DNA of 42,442 bases from Microcaldota archaeon (GTDB lineage: Archaea > Micrarchaeota > Micrarchaeia > Micrarchaeales > Micrarchaeaceae): NCBI GenBank assembly GCA_021822165.1, contig JAKARM010000001.1, forward strand, positions 1-42,442, read 5' to 3'. Shown here piece after piece: positions 32,522-41,405 of the stretch (positions are counted from its first letter, which is position 1; the number at the start of each line of letters is the position of its first letter). Both the position numbers and the translations under genes were made by a program. The notes under the pieces were generated by a model. That model was not told the origin of the DNA. It was given only the letters and a program-made list of their open reading frames with translations, and did no database searches.

Positions 32522-33964
32522 TTAATAGGATTTTGCGAAGTTTACAATATGCTTGGCATCTTTTCCGCAATATACGCACTTTTTACCAGCCCTGTCGTTT
32601 TGGGAGTCAAATGGCATGTTCGTAGCCTTTGCACCCGTCTCTTCCTTTATTTTTGCCTCGCAATCGCTAGATCCGCACCAGGGGGCCTGGGCCATGCCCC
32701 CTTTATTTGCTATAACGTCTTTTAATCCGTTATAATCGGATACTTTATGTATGTTTTTTTCTAAAAATCGCTTGGCATTCGCATACATGTCGTTATGGAT
32801 ATCGTTGAGAATTTCCGAAAGCTTATCGGGAAGAGAGGACTGTAGAGTGGCCAATTTGGCGCCAGTATCGCGTCTGACAACGACCACTTCGCCTTTCTCT
32901 ATTTCCCGCGCCCCAATCTCAATCCGTATAGGTACCCCTCTCAACTCCCATTCATGAAATTTCCATCCAGGGGAGTATGAATCCCTATCGTCGATATGGG
33001 CCCTGAAATTGCCCTTTAAATCATTGAATAACCGTAAAGAAGTTTCCATAACTATTGGTTTGGTATCATCGTTATATATCGGGATTATAACCAATTGGAT
33101 TCTTGCCAGTTTTGGTGGAATCACTAACCCCTTATCGTCCCCATGCGTAGCGACCATAACGCCTATCACCCTTGTAGATATTGCGAATGTATTCTGATAG
33201 GCATACTTCCTGCTTTCGTCCTTGTCTATAAAGGAGATGTTGAACGCTTTGGAAAATCTTTGCCCATCGTGATGGAAATCGGGACCCTGTACTGCTTTCC
33301 CGTCTGGGAGTACGTGTTCAATACTGTAACTTGATTCTGCCCCTGCAAATTTCTCCGTGTCTGTTTTGCGGCCCGGAACGCCGGACAGCGCCAGGTAATC
33401 CTTCAATATGCTGACGTACGTTGTAATAATCTCTTGTCGTTCGGCATTGGCTTCTTCTTCGGTGGCAAATATCGTATGGCCTTCATTCCATAGGAATTCT
33501 CTCGTTCTGAGAAAGGGGGTAGGGTGCTTGAACTCCCAACGTATGACATTATTCCATTGGTTAAGGCGCATGGGAAGATCCCTCCATGACCTCACCCACT
33601 TAGCCACAGAATCATACATTATGACTTCAGAGGTAGGCCTTATAGCCAACCGCTCATCCAATACCGCATCGCCTGTCTGGGTCACCCATGCGACTTCAGG
33701 GGAAAAACCGGCTATATGCTCCTTTTCCTTGTTCAGCAGCTTTTCTGGGATTAATAGGGGAAAATATGTATTTGTTATCCCCATTTTCTTGAATTTCTTG
33801 TCTGTTTCCCTGCTGATGACCTCCCAGACGAAGTAACTGTCGGGACGCAGCACGATGCATCCAGAAACAGAACTATAGTCTATAAACCCCGTATCTATAA
33901 GCACATGGATATACCAATCTGAAAAATTATCGTTTTTCTTTACGGATTCTTCCTTCTTGGACAT
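32522..33964 (-). CDS. proS: Prolyl-tRNA synthetase, archaeal/eukaryotic type
   Basis: Class II aminoacyl-tRNA synthetase, 480 residues. Motif 2 contains 'RWEFKHPTPFLRTREFLW', and the motif 3 region contains 'IGVMVATHGDDKGLVIPPKLA'. The anticodon-binding and C-terminal zinc-type domain follow, with cysteines in 'WCGSSDCEAK' and 'KKCVYCGKDAKH'. It ends in the expected short 'AKSY' tail. The loop 'GPDFHHDGQRFSKAF' differs from the common TSHxLGQNFAKAF form. The ATG directly follows the proline dehydrogenase stop (TAGATG) with GGTG just upstream, so the two are coupled. Confidence 0.95.
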   Translation of the reverse strand: MSKKEESVKKNDNFSDWYIHVLIDTGFIDYSSVSGCIVLRPDSYFVWEVISRETDKKFKKMGITNTYFPLLIPEKLLNKEKEHIAGFSPEVAWVTQTGDAVLDERLAIRPTSEVIMYDSVAKWVRSWRDLPMRLNQWNNVIRWEFKHPTPFLRTREFLWNEGHTIFATEEEANAERQEIITTYVSILKDYLALSGVPGRKTDTEKFAGAESSYSIEHVLPDGKAVQGPDFHHDGQRFSKAFNISFIDKDESRKYAYQNTFAISTRVIGVMVATHGDDKGLVIPPKLARIQLVIIPIYNDDTKPIVMETSLRLFNDLKGNFRAHIDDRDSYSPGWKFHEWELRGVPIRIEIGAREIEKGEVVVVRRDTGAKLATLQSSLPDKLSEILNDIHNDMYANAKRFLEKNIHKVSDYNGLKDVIANKGGMAQAPWCGSSDCEAKIKEETGAKATNMPFDSQNDRAGKKCVYCGKDAKHIVNFAKSY

Positions 33965-34822
33965 CTAGACACCTTGATTATTGAATAGGGACAAAAATAA
34001 CAGATATGCATGCCCGGCTTCCTTGAGCCTCCTTATTGAATACCCGAACCATTTTGGACCGAATGGAACATATACTGAAGTTTTCTCTCCGCTTTCGGCG
34101 AGCTCGACGAGATATCTGTTTTGGATCCCGTTCAGCATTGCATAGGTCACATCCCTGGAATATGTCTTGTTTGCTTTTAATGCTTCCAATACCACCTTCT
34201 TGTCGTGGGTGGCGATCATGAATCGGCCGGATTTCTTGAATAAATAGTTCATTAATTTGTAATAATTTTTGGTAACTGCCATGCGATTGGGATAGGAGAT
34301 TTTTTGGTTTTCGGAATATGCCCCCTTCACAAGGCGTATAACTGCCTTTTTCCTCACAAGGACTTTGATGTCTGACTCGCTTCTTCTCAGATAGGCCTGG
34401 ATGCATATGCCAGTATTCCCGGCCTTGACATTTGACAGATATAGTTTTATCGTCTTGTCTACATATTCAGATTCTTCCATATCCAACCACACAAAGACAC
34501 CGTAGCGCTTAGCTTTCGTAATGATCTTTTTATAATTGGAATTAAGCACCTTGTCGCTTATCAACATCCCAATTTGTGAGGGTTTTACGGATATCGAAGC
34601 TTGGCGGCCGGCAGACTTTATCGATTTCAATATCCGCATGTACATGGCAAGAGAATTGTTGACATCATCGATATTGGTAAAATCCTCCCCGAGGTAATTT
34701 ATCATCGTTTCTACCCCGACCCTATTGAATTTCTTTGTAATGGAAAGGGAATCTGCAATTGTAGCCCCGGCGATCCATCGCCCGGAAAATATTTTCTCAA
34801 CCATGTCTCCTATGTCCATCAT
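33965..34822 (-). CDS. Proline dehydrogenase
   Basis: FAD-dependent TIM-barrel enzyme, first step of proline catabolism (proline to P5C), 285 residues. Seen: 'ADSLSITKKFNRVGVETMIN', 'ISVKPSQIGM', 'VWLDMEESEYVD', 'IQAYLRRSESD' (the FAD/substrate arginines), 'RLVKGAYSE' and 'IATHDKK'. The C-terminal 'YVPFGPKWFGYSIRRL' with its two arginines closes the proline site. I chose the ATG at 34822, after GGTGG, rather than 34849. It overlaps the HAD gene by 26 nt and is directly followed by proS. The partner P5C dehydrogenase is about 8 kb away on the same strand. Confidence 0.9.
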   Translation of the reverse strand: MMDIGDMVEKIFSGRWIAGATIADSLSITKKFNRVGVETMINYLGEDFTNIDDVNNSLAMYMRILKSIKSAGRQASISVKPSQIGMLISDKVLNSNYKKIITKAKRYGVFVWLDMEESEYVDKTIKLYLSNVKAGNTGICIQAYLRRSESDIKVLVRKKAVIRLVKGAYSENQKISYPNRMAVTKNYYKLMNYLFKKSGRFMIATHDKKVVLEALKANKTYSRDVTYAMLNGIQNRYLVELAESGEKTSVYVPFGPKWFGYSIRRLKEAGHAYLLFLSLFNNQGV

Positions 34823-35420
34823 AACCACCAAACAAACCATAAGTTGCAAGATCCATCTTCAGTTGCATAGAATTTTTGAACACTATGCTCTGGAGACCGG
34901 CCTTTTTTGCCCCTTCGACATTTTCTCTCATATTGTCTATAAATAATGTCTCTTCTGCGACAGCATGCATTTTTCTTATAACATATCTATATATTTTAGG
35001 ATCTGGTTTACGCATTCCGATGTTGCAGGATGCAAATATTTTCCCATCCCACTTTTTATTTACAAAATACCTACGGGTTATATTCAACCTGCTCCTTCCG
35101 ATGTTGGACAGCATGACAACAGTATACCTCTTCCGTAATTTTTTGATGATGTCTACAACTTCAAAATTTGTCTTCGCCAAATGCTTATAAGCATTGTTCC
35201 ATTCGAGATGCGAGTGAGGTATGCCTAACCGCGTTGATGCTATATGTTCCATATCGGATTGCCTGAGAGTGCCGAACTCCGACCTTACGATTAGAGGTTC
35301 GAAAATCTTCTTTATCTCCGTCTTTTTTATCCCTGTTTTGCCAGACAGGTAATCATAATAGAGCTCTTCCCAAAAGTCGACTATTACGCCCCCAATGTCA
35401 AATATGACCAGTTTTATCAC
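34797..35420 (-). CDS. HAD-superfamily hydrolase
   Basis: 207 residues from a GTG at 35420, with GGTG 5 nt upstream supporting that start. HAD motifs: I 'FDIGGV' (Asp8; the second Asp of the usual DxD is Gly, as in several HAD subgroups), II 'VMLSNIG', III Lys in 'GMRKPDPKIY' and IV 'FIDNMREN'. A helical cap lies between motifs I and II. The substrate is unknown. It begins the HAD-proline dehydrogenase-proS operon. Confidence 0.85.
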   Translation of the reverse strand: MIKLVIFDIGGVIVDFWEELYYDYLSGKTGIKKTEIKKIFEPLIVRSEFGTLRQSDMEHIASTRLGIPHSHLEWNNAYKHLAKTNFEVVDIIKKLRKRYTVVMLSNIGRSRLNITRRYFVNKKWDGKIFASCNIGMRKPDPKIYRYVIRKMHAVAEETLFIDNMRENVEGAKKAGLQSIVFKNSMQLKMDLATYGLFGGYDGHRRHG

Positions 35421-35444
35421 ACAGGCACCACATGTAACTTTATT

Positions 35445-35454
35445 AACTATAAAA
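35445..35454 (+). promoter_or_regulatory. TATA box of the carbamate kinase gene
   Basis: AACTATAAAA predicts a transcript start near 35476, 11 nt before the ATG at 35487. The reverse strand reads TTTTATAGTT, so the same element may serve the divergent HAD operon, although its predicted start then falls very close to the GTG. Confidence 0.45.
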
Positions 35455-35486
35455 GATTAATATGAAACAGGACAAATATTGATTAT

Positions 35487-36401
35487 ATGAGGGCAATTAT
35501 TATAGCTTTAGGAGGAAATGCCATCGATAGAACAAGAAGCCTGAATGGGCCAAATGAAAGGATAGGATATAAAAAAATCAAGGACATGGCGAGGATGTTC
35601 AAGGATGATCAAGTCAATATAGCATTGACACATGGAAATGGCCCGCAGGTGGGCAATGAACTCATAAGAAACGAATATTCGAATTCTATCGTGCCAGGAC
35701 ACCCCCTGTATCTTATAAATGCAATCACACAGGCAACGATAGGGGCGGAAATAGAGGAAAATTTACGCAGCGGGTTATTGGAATCTGGTTCCGGGAGGGA
35801 GGTTGAGACGATAATAACACACGTCATTGTGGACAAAATGAAGGTGAGGGAAAGACCCACTAAACAGATAGGTCCTTTTTACCATAAAGATGATATGGAC
35901 TGGAAATCGAAAAACAGGAAAGAGTATGTGAGGCAGGGAGATTACTATAGGCGGGTAGTCCCATCACCAAAGCCGGTATCCATAGTCGAGATAGAGGCCA
36001 TAAGAACGCTGTTCGAAAAGGGGGATGTGGTGATATCCTGCGGGGGAGGCGGGATACCCGTTTATAGAAAAGGCACAGGATATATAGGGGCAGAGGGGGT
36101 GATAGATAAGGACCTTGCAACCCAGGTACTTGCAACCTCTTTGGATGCAGAGAGGATGATTATACTTACAGATAAAGAATATGTATATAACGACTTCCCG
36201 AAATATGAAAAGCCCATAAAAAAGATACGGGTAGGGGAGATTAAGAGGAGGATAAGAGGCTTTGAGGAGGGGACAATGAAGCCGAAGATAGAGGCATGTG
36301 TCAGTTTTCTGGAAAAAGGGGGCAAGGAAGCAGTAATAGGAAGCATGTCGTGCGCTGAAAGCGTGATGGAAGGATTATCTGGAACAAGGATAACGAGATA
36401 G
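35487..36401 (+). CDS. arcC: Carbamate kinase
   Basis: Amino-acid-kinase-family enzyme, 304 residues, interconverting carbamoyl phosphate + ADP and carbamate + ATP. Seen: 'IIALGGNAI', 'LTHGNGPQVGN', 'PTKQIGPFY', 'RRVVPSPKPVSIVEIEAI', 'VISCGGGGIPV' and 'EGVIDKDLATQVLA'. In fermenting organisms it yields ATP from carbamoyl phosphate, while in some archaea it supplies carbamoyl phosphate. No arginine deiminase or ornithine carbamoyltransferase gene is in the window, so its direction is open. It is convergent with mevalonate kinase, 5 nt apart. Confidence 0.94.
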   Translation: MRAIIIALGGNAIDRTRSLNGPNERIGYKKIKDMARMFKDDQVNIALTHGNGPQVGNELIRNEYSNSIVPGHPLYLINAITQATIGAEIEENLRSGLLESGSGREVETIITHVIVDKMKVRERPTKQIGPFYHKDDMDWKSKNRKEYVRQGDYYRRVVPSPKPVSIVEIEAIRTLFEKGDVVISCGGGGIPVYRKGTGYIGAEGVIDKDLATQVLATSLDAERMIILTDKEYVYNDFPKYEKPIKKIRVGEIKRRIRGFEEGTMKPKIEACVSFLEKGGKEAVIGSMSCAESVMEGLSGTRITR

Positions 36402-36406
36402 CGCTA

Positions 36407-37465
36407 TTATTGCCCGCCATGGTCAGCCTTGCTGCCTGTATTGTATTCACTGGAACCGTGCAGGGAGATGGGTGCAACCGATACCTTGAATCCGCCATCT
36501 TCCAGTGCAAGTTTAACCTTCCCCGTATGCGGTTTGGAGACGAGGGCGACCGCAAGCCCGCCTCCTCCGCCTCCGCTCATCTTCGCCCCGAATGCACCGG
36601 ATTTTTTCGCCAGAGCAACTGCATCGTCAAGCTTTGGGGTTGATACGCCGATCCTGGAAAGCGCAATGTGATTTTTAAGCATAAGTTCCCCAACTTTTTC
36701 AACATTTCCGGAGATTATTGCCTCGAGTCCGGAATCAACATAGCGTTCTATCTCGTTAAAAACCTTCTCTGTATTGACCCTGTCGGAATCATAAAGAGAA
36801 CGCACCTTCGCAACCATTTCGGCCGTACTCTTCTTGGGCCCGGTATCGATCAGCAGGAGATCGCACTTGTTGAAGTTTTCGTTGATCTTCACTTTTCGGA
36901 TACCGAGATCGTTGCTATATGTGATACAGCCGCCATAGTAGGACGTGTTCACATCGACAATGCCGGCCCCGTCGTTTCTATGGACCACACGTTCCCCTTC
37001 CCGGGAGATGTCTATTATCTCACTGTCTGATAAGCCGTGCCCGTCAGACAGCGCCACGGCAAAGGAAGTAGAACATGCCGCACTGCTTGCAAGACCCCGC
37101 TGTACAGGGATCTCGGAACTTATCCCTACTGTTTTGTGGCCAAGCTTCACACCATAGCCCTTGATAATCCTTGAAGCTATCAAAGCAAATGGGAGTACCC
37201 TTTGGTCTATGTCGCTATTGGCGGATATGAATTCCCCTATGCTGGTGGTTGATTTCCTGCTTTTGTATAAAAGTTCCATGCGGTCGGAGTCGAAGCTTGC
37301 GTTTAGATCAAAATCCGCAAGGGATATTGATAGGTCTTTTTCACCGCTGTCGTTGGAAACAGCAGAAGCGTATAGCCCGACAGCCACGCCTATGAAAGGC
37401 TTGCCGTAAACAACCGCATGTTCACCGAACCATTTTATGACTGCTGGTGAATTTACCTTGGGCAA
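36407..37465 (-). CDS. mvk: Mevalonate kinase (GHMP family)
   Basis: Phosphorylates mevalonate in archaeal isoprenoid lipid synthesis, about 352 residues. Seen: 'WFGEHAVVYGKP' near the start, the ATP loop 'PVQRGLASSAACSTSFAVAL', 'GAGIVDVNTSYYGG' and the GHMP motif 3 'AKMSGGGGGGLAVAL'. I chose a TTG start at 37465: GGTGTG lies 6-10 nt before it, and TTTTTATTG (about 37499-37507) predicts transcription from about 37477. The frame is open to 37519, but those residues do not match the family. Confidence 0.9.
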   Translation of the reverse strand: MPKVNSPAVIKWFGEHAVVYGKPFIGVAVGLYASAVSNDSGEKDLSISLADFDLNASFDSDRMELLYKSRKSTTSIGEFISANSDIDQRVLPFALIASRIIKGYGVKLGHKTVGISSEIPVQRGLASSAACSTSFAVALSDGHGLSDSEIIDISREGERVVHRNDGAGIVDVNTSYYGGCITYSNDLGIRKVKINENFNKCDLLLIDTGPKKSTAEMVAKVRSLYDSDRVNTEKVFNEIERYVDSGLEAIISGNVEKVGELMLKNHIALSRIGVSTPKLDDAVALAKKSGAFGAKMSGGGGGGLAVALVSKPHTGKVKLALEDGGFKVSVAPISLHGSSEYNTGSKADHGGQ

Positions 37466-37597
37466 TATACACACCTGGATTATAATACGAGGAGCTATCA
37501 ATAAAAACCCGTAGGACAATTAATAGAGAGGCATAAAATCCGGCAAAACATGAAGGAGTTGGCACGGTTATGATTCAGGTATTCGTAAACATAAGTG

Positions 37598-38875
37598 ATG
37601 AGGATGAAGTGGTTGAGGAAAAGCGATATCCCGAAGATCTATCTCCCGGGGGATGTTTGGATACTTGCTTTCTCTTCTATGGTATGGAACATAGGGGGGT
37701 TCATATCCGGGCCATTCCAATCCATCTTTTTCTATGACATTGGCACCCCTGTAGGATATATAGGGGTACTGGCTGCTGTAAGCTCCATCGTAATGGCGAT
37801 CTCCCTTATAATCGGAGGGTATTTGGCGGACATCTGGGGAAGGAAAAGGATTATAACGATGTTCAGTTTCATAGCTGCCGGGAGTTCGGCACTATACTTC
37901 TTCGTAAACTCATGGCCGTTCCTCTTCATCCCCATAATTATGGGTTCGCTTTCTGGCATATACTCCCCTGCTTTCAATGCCATGCTGAACGATTCGATGA
38001 AACCCAGGGATAGGCCGATTGGTTTCGCGTCATTCACGCTGCTGACGGTCATACCGTCATTGTTTGCCCCGTATATAGGGGGGGTGCTGATGGAACATCT
38101 AGGGCCGGTAGAGGGGCTCAAAATAGGGTTCTTGCTTGCGGGGATGCTAGGACTCGCCGCGGTCACATGGAGGGCTGTAAGGCTGGATGAAACATATAAG
38201 CCCAAATTCAAGAAGCTCAGCTTCAAGAAATTCACAAAGGGGATAATTACCGAAAACATACACGCTTTGAAATCTGCAAGCAGAAATGCCAAGATATTGC
38301 TGGTTTACACCGCAACAGCGAGCATGGCGGCCGGATTCTCCACTGTCTACATATCAATTTACCTCGTAAAGAATGCCAAACTGCTTCCGACCCAGTATGG
38401 ATTGCTTGTGGGATTAAGCTCACTTGCAACCATATTCCTCCTTTTGCCGACTGTTACCTTGATAAAGAAGCTAGGGCTGAAACGGGCTGCTGTGATCTCT
38501 TCGATTTTCGCACCGGTAAGCATGCTGGTATTCGTGTCTGCTAACGGGATGAACGACCTTATAACATGGAGCATAACAGGAGGCATAAGCGGTGCGCTGC
38601 TAAGCCCAACGATACAGAGCATGGAAGGGAATGCGACAACAAAACAGATAAGGGGAAGGATAATGGGGTTGTTTATCCTCGTCCCTTTGCTGGCGAGCGT
38701 ACCGGCACAAATCATATCCGGTTACCTATATAGCATATCGCCATTGCTCACATTTATCGTATCGATACCGTTCTACATAACCTCGATATTCATCCTCTCG
38801 AAGATGGACATGCACAGGCACCCGAAGGAAAGCGGGCTGGTGATGTTGCCCGGAGTCGCAACGCAATTGCCATGA
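37598..38875 (+). CDS. MFS-family transporter
   Basis: About 425 residues with 12 predicted membrane helices and a cytoplasmic linker after helix 6 ('KPKFKKLSFKKFTKG'). The loop after helix 2 has the MFS motif A pattern, 'GGYLADIWGRKRI'. Substrate unknown. The start is either ATG 37598 or ATG 37604; GTGAT overlaps this area. Confidence 0.85.
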   Translation: MRMKWLRKSDIPKIYLPGDVWILAFSSMVWNIGGFISGPFQSIFFYDIGTPVGYIGVLAAVSSIVMAISLIIGGYLADIWGRKRIITMFSFIAAGSSALYFFVNSWPFLFIPIIMGSLSGIYSPAFNAMLNDSMKPRDRPIGFASFTLLTVIPSLFAPYIGGVLMEHLGPVEGLKIGFLLAGMLGLAAVTWRAVRLDETYKPKFKKLSFKKFTKGIITENIHALKSASRNAKILLVYTATASMAAGFSTVYISIYLVKNAKLLPTQYGLLVGLSSLATIFLLLPTVTLIKKLGLKRAAVISSIFAPVSMLVFVSANGMNDLITWSITGGISGALLSPTIQSMEGNATTKQIRGRIMGLFILVPLLASVPAQIISGYLYSISPLLTFIVSIPFYITSIFILSKMDMHRHPKESGLVMLPGVATQLP

Positions 38876-38894
38876 TTCCGGACCAAGGGGACGG

Positions 38895-40448
38895 TTACGT
38901 TAATGTTGTAATCCCCTTGGCACTAAATGGCTTTGCCAGACCAGATCTTATTCCCAGGGGATAGAAAACCACCACAGAACCTACCAATACAAGCAGTGTG
39001 GAAATTCCGAAGGGAATGACATTAAGTTCCCCTACACTCCCTATGGCGGTCATTGCCAGGAGGAAAGCTATATACAATATATACCAAACGGAATTGGATA
39101 TATTCTCCTTAATTTTGAACAGGTATGAGAACAGTATTACGGCCCCCGTCATCATCAGCACCGCATAGGGAACTGATGGCCAACCGCTCCAAAAAACTAT
39201 CAGCGATGCCGAAGCGAAAGCCATAGGAGCGATAATATTGCCGAATTTCATTCTGTTCTTAGTGACACCCTGCATCCTGCTGACAATCATTGCGACCGGA
39301 TTGGTGGCAAAACCTATATATCCGCCTACAACCGCGTCGGTTATGAGGCTGTATATGTTGGGCAAAGGTGCGGCTATGAATGCCACAAACGCCCCGATTA
39401 CGGCAAATACTATTAGCGAAAGATAAGGTATGTTATGGACCTCGTGCAAGGATTTCAGTGATTTGTTGACTATCCCGGATCTGCCCATAGCAAATAATAT
39501 CCTGCTGCCGCCCCCAAGGTAAATATAGCCTGTTACGAATGGACCTAGCAACCCAACAATCAATGTAAGTACCAGCAAGGGATGTGAACTAAAACCGCTA
39601 GCGAATATTATGAAGGGATTGCCTACAAGCTTCCCCAACCCTGCCCAGTCACCCACCGCAAGATTTAGATTGGACCATTTAATGCCCCCTATGAACGCTA
39701 TGCTGAACAGTATATAGATAATGGTTTGACCTATCACCGTAAGCATTATCGCTTTTGGAAGTATCTTTTTGTCCTTCACCTCTTCGGCGTAATCAGGAAT
39801 CACCCTTATCCCGCCAAATGCAAACATTGCAAGGGGAATCGCAAGGAATACCCCGTACATACCGAATGGTATGAAACCGTGGTAAGCTACGAAGTTAGAA
39901 GGCCTAAAAAATATCAGGATGAGGCCGAATGCAACAGCAAGATAGAACAATAACTTCACTATGCCAAGAATCGCTGTTGACTGGCCGAACACCTTAGTCC
40001 CGAAATAGTTGAAAGGCACGAATAACAGCAGGAGCAAAACTCCGAGCAGGCTCCCCATTATTGTCGGGGCACCGCTGGCTGCCATGAGGGACGGGAAGAA
40101 ATAGCTGAACCCTTCGACAACCGCAAGGGCCTCTATTGGGGGGATGAAAAGATACCAAACAAGATCTGCAAACGAATTTATCAGGTTGGTGAACCTGCCA
40201 TGGGTATATAATGAATACCTTGTGGGACCACCAGCCTCAGGATAGGTTGATGATAGTTCCATATAAGTGTAACCGACAGAGGCGTACATTATCGCCCCTA
40301 TCACCCACGCCAGAAGACTGCCGGGACCGGCATCGCCAGCCATTCCGGCTGCACTAAAGAGAACCCCGGTGCCGATGGCCCCGACGATGCCGATTATAAC
40401 AATCTGTAATAATGTAATCTCTCTTTTAAATCCCGGTTTATTAGGCAT
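38895..40448 (-). CDS. APC-family amino acid permease
   Basis: 517 residues with about 12-14 membrane helices. The N-terminal 'IGIVGAIGTGVLFSAAG' is the substrate-binding unwound helix of APC transporters, followed by 'YTYMELSSTYPEAGGPTRY'. It likely imports an amino acid or a related cation; the specificity is not readable. The ATG at 40448 was chosen over the TTG at 40460 because GGGGAT precedes it; TTTTTAAAT (about 40482-40490) is the likely TATA box. tRNA-Trp lies 179 nt upstream on the same strand. Confidence 0.88.
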   Translation of the reverse strand: MPNKPGFKREITLLQIVIIGIVGAIGTGVLFSAAGMAGDAGPGSLLAWVIGAIMYASVGYTYMELSSTYPEAGGPTRYSLYTHGRFTNLINSFADLVWYLFIPPIEALAVVEGFSYFFPSLMAASGAPTIMGSLLGVLLLLLFVPFNYFGTKVFGQSTAILGIVKLLFYLAVAFGLILIFFRPSNFVAYHGFIPFGMYGVFLAIPLAMFAFGGIRVIPDYAEEVKDKKILPKAIMLTVIGQTIIYILFSIAFIGGIKWSNLNLAVGDWAGLGKLVGNPFIIFASGFSSHPLLVLTLIVGLLGPFVTGYIYLGGGSRILFAMGRSGIVNKSLKSLHEVHNIPYLSLIVFAVIGAFVAFIAAPLPNIYSLITDAVVGGYIGFATNPVAMIVSRMQGVTKNRMKFGNIIAPMAFASASLIVFWSGWPSVPYAVLMMTGAVILFSYLFKIKENISNSVWYILYIAFLLAMTAIGSVGELNVIPFGISTLLVLVGSVVVFYPLGIRSGLAKPFSAKGITTLT

Positions 40449-40627
40449 TATAATCCCCAACTGATAATAATAGAATGGAAAGATTTAAAAATACGCTCAT
40501 ATCTTGAAAATTCGCATGAAGCGGCATCCCCACCCGTAAACAGTATAGGATTTCCCGTTCACGTTGTTGAGGTGTTCATTTTAGTTCCAAAAACTGAACT
40601 CTGATTTTGCAGCCGGCAAAATAGGTT

Positions 40628-40766
40628 TGGGGTTGCAGGGATTTGAACCCTGATATGCAGGTTACTTCATGTTTGGTTTTTGGATTCCAGATACTCATCA
40701 CTGCCATATGGCTCAAATAAATAATCATCTGGAGCCTGCCGCGCTGCCAAGTTACGCTACAACCCC
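40628..40766 (-). tRNA. tRNA-Trp (anticodon CCA) with canonical-site intron
   Basis: Acceptor GGGGTTG (40766-40760) pairs with CAACCCC (40635-40629), discriminator A. The D arm is GCG(C)/(G)CGC type, the anticodon stem GCAGG/CCTGC is interrupted after CTCCAG by 66 nt, and the T arm is CAGGG-TTCAAAT-CCCTG. Removing 40663-40728 gives loop CTCCAGA with anticodon CCA. CTATAAATAC (about 40789-40799) is at TATA distance upstream. Confidence 0.94.
40663..40728 (-). other. tRNA-Trp intron at 37/38 with C-box-like motif
   Basis: 66 nt. Bulges AGA (5') and TAA (3') flank a 4-bp central helix CTCC/GAAG that has one C-A mismatch, a relaxed BHB with cuts at 37/38. Intron nt 29-35 read GTGATGA, a perfect box C sequence. 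ATGATTA near the 5' end is a weaker box C. Intron nt 37-43, ATCTGGA, are complementary to TCCAGAT spanning the anticodon and the exon-intron junction. In other archaea the tRNA-Trp intron is a box C/D guide RNA. No good CTGA box D is visible here, so that role is uncertain. Confidence 0.7.
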
Positions 40767-40788
40767 GGCATCGGGTTTTTAACTTAAA

Positions 40789-40799
40789 AGTATTTATAG
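40789..40799. promoter_or_regulatory. Shared TATA element between tRNA-Trp and the Nudix gene
   Basis: AGTATTTATAG reads as a TATA box on both strands. On the minus strand it predicts a start near 40768 for tRNA-Trp. On the plus strand it predicts a start near 40820, 12 nt before the Nudix GTG. Confidence 0.45.
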
Positions 40800-40831
40800 A
40801 TAGCCCCACTTTACATTGGTAGCAAAGGCCG

Positions 40832-41377
40832 GTGGTTGTTCTGGAAAGGATTGTATATAGGAGAGGGCCATACAGCATAAGGGAGAAAACAGTCAAAATA
40901 AGGGGCAGGGATACTTTCATGTTCAGGGTATTAAAGCCTGACGCCGCCGTCATCCTTCCACTCATAGATGAAAACACAATATTGATGGAGTTCCAGTATA
41001 GGCACCCCTTGAATAAATCAATCTATGAATTGCCTGCCGGTGCGATAGAGAAAGGGGAAAGCGCGCGTTCGGCAGCTGTAAGAGAACTGGAGGAAGAGAC
41101 GGGATACAGGGCCAAGGTAATGAAAAAAATGTTCAAGACATTAGAATCCCCAGGGATAACAAGCACGGTATTCACGTACTACCTTGCGACAGGGCTTTAT
41201 AGAGGAAATAAGAACCTTGATGAAGGAGAAATAATCCGTATAAAAAAAATAAAGTTTCCCGAGGCCATAAAGATGATAAAGAACGGGGAGATAATAGATG
41301 CGAAGACCGTATTGGGCATAATGCATTACCTATGCCGTTCAAACAAGGATATTACTGGAGGGTATAAGAGAATATAA
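40832..41377 (+). CDS. Nudix hydrolase, ADP-ribose pyrophosphatase-like
   Basis: 181 residues with a complete Nudix box: Gly70-x5-Glu76-x7-Arg84-Glu85-Leu-x-Glu88-Glu89-x-Gly91. The preceding 'SIYELPAGAIEKGE' is typical of ADP-ribose/nucleoside diphosphate sugar pyrophosphatases. The start is a GTG at 40832; no ATG is near. It probably cleaves ADP-ribose or a similar dinucleotide. Confidence 0.88.
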   Translation: MVVLERIVYRRGPYSIREKTVKIRGRDTFMFRVLKPDAAVILPLIDENTILMEFQYRHPLNKSIYELPAGAIEKGESARSAAVRELEEETGYRAKVMKKMFKTLESPGITSTVFTYYLATGLYRGNKNLDEGEIIRIKKIKFPEAIKMIKNGEIIDAKTVLGIMHYLCRSNKDITGGYKRI

Positions 41378-41405
41378 AGGGTTTTTATTAGTTAAATTAC
41401 ATGTC

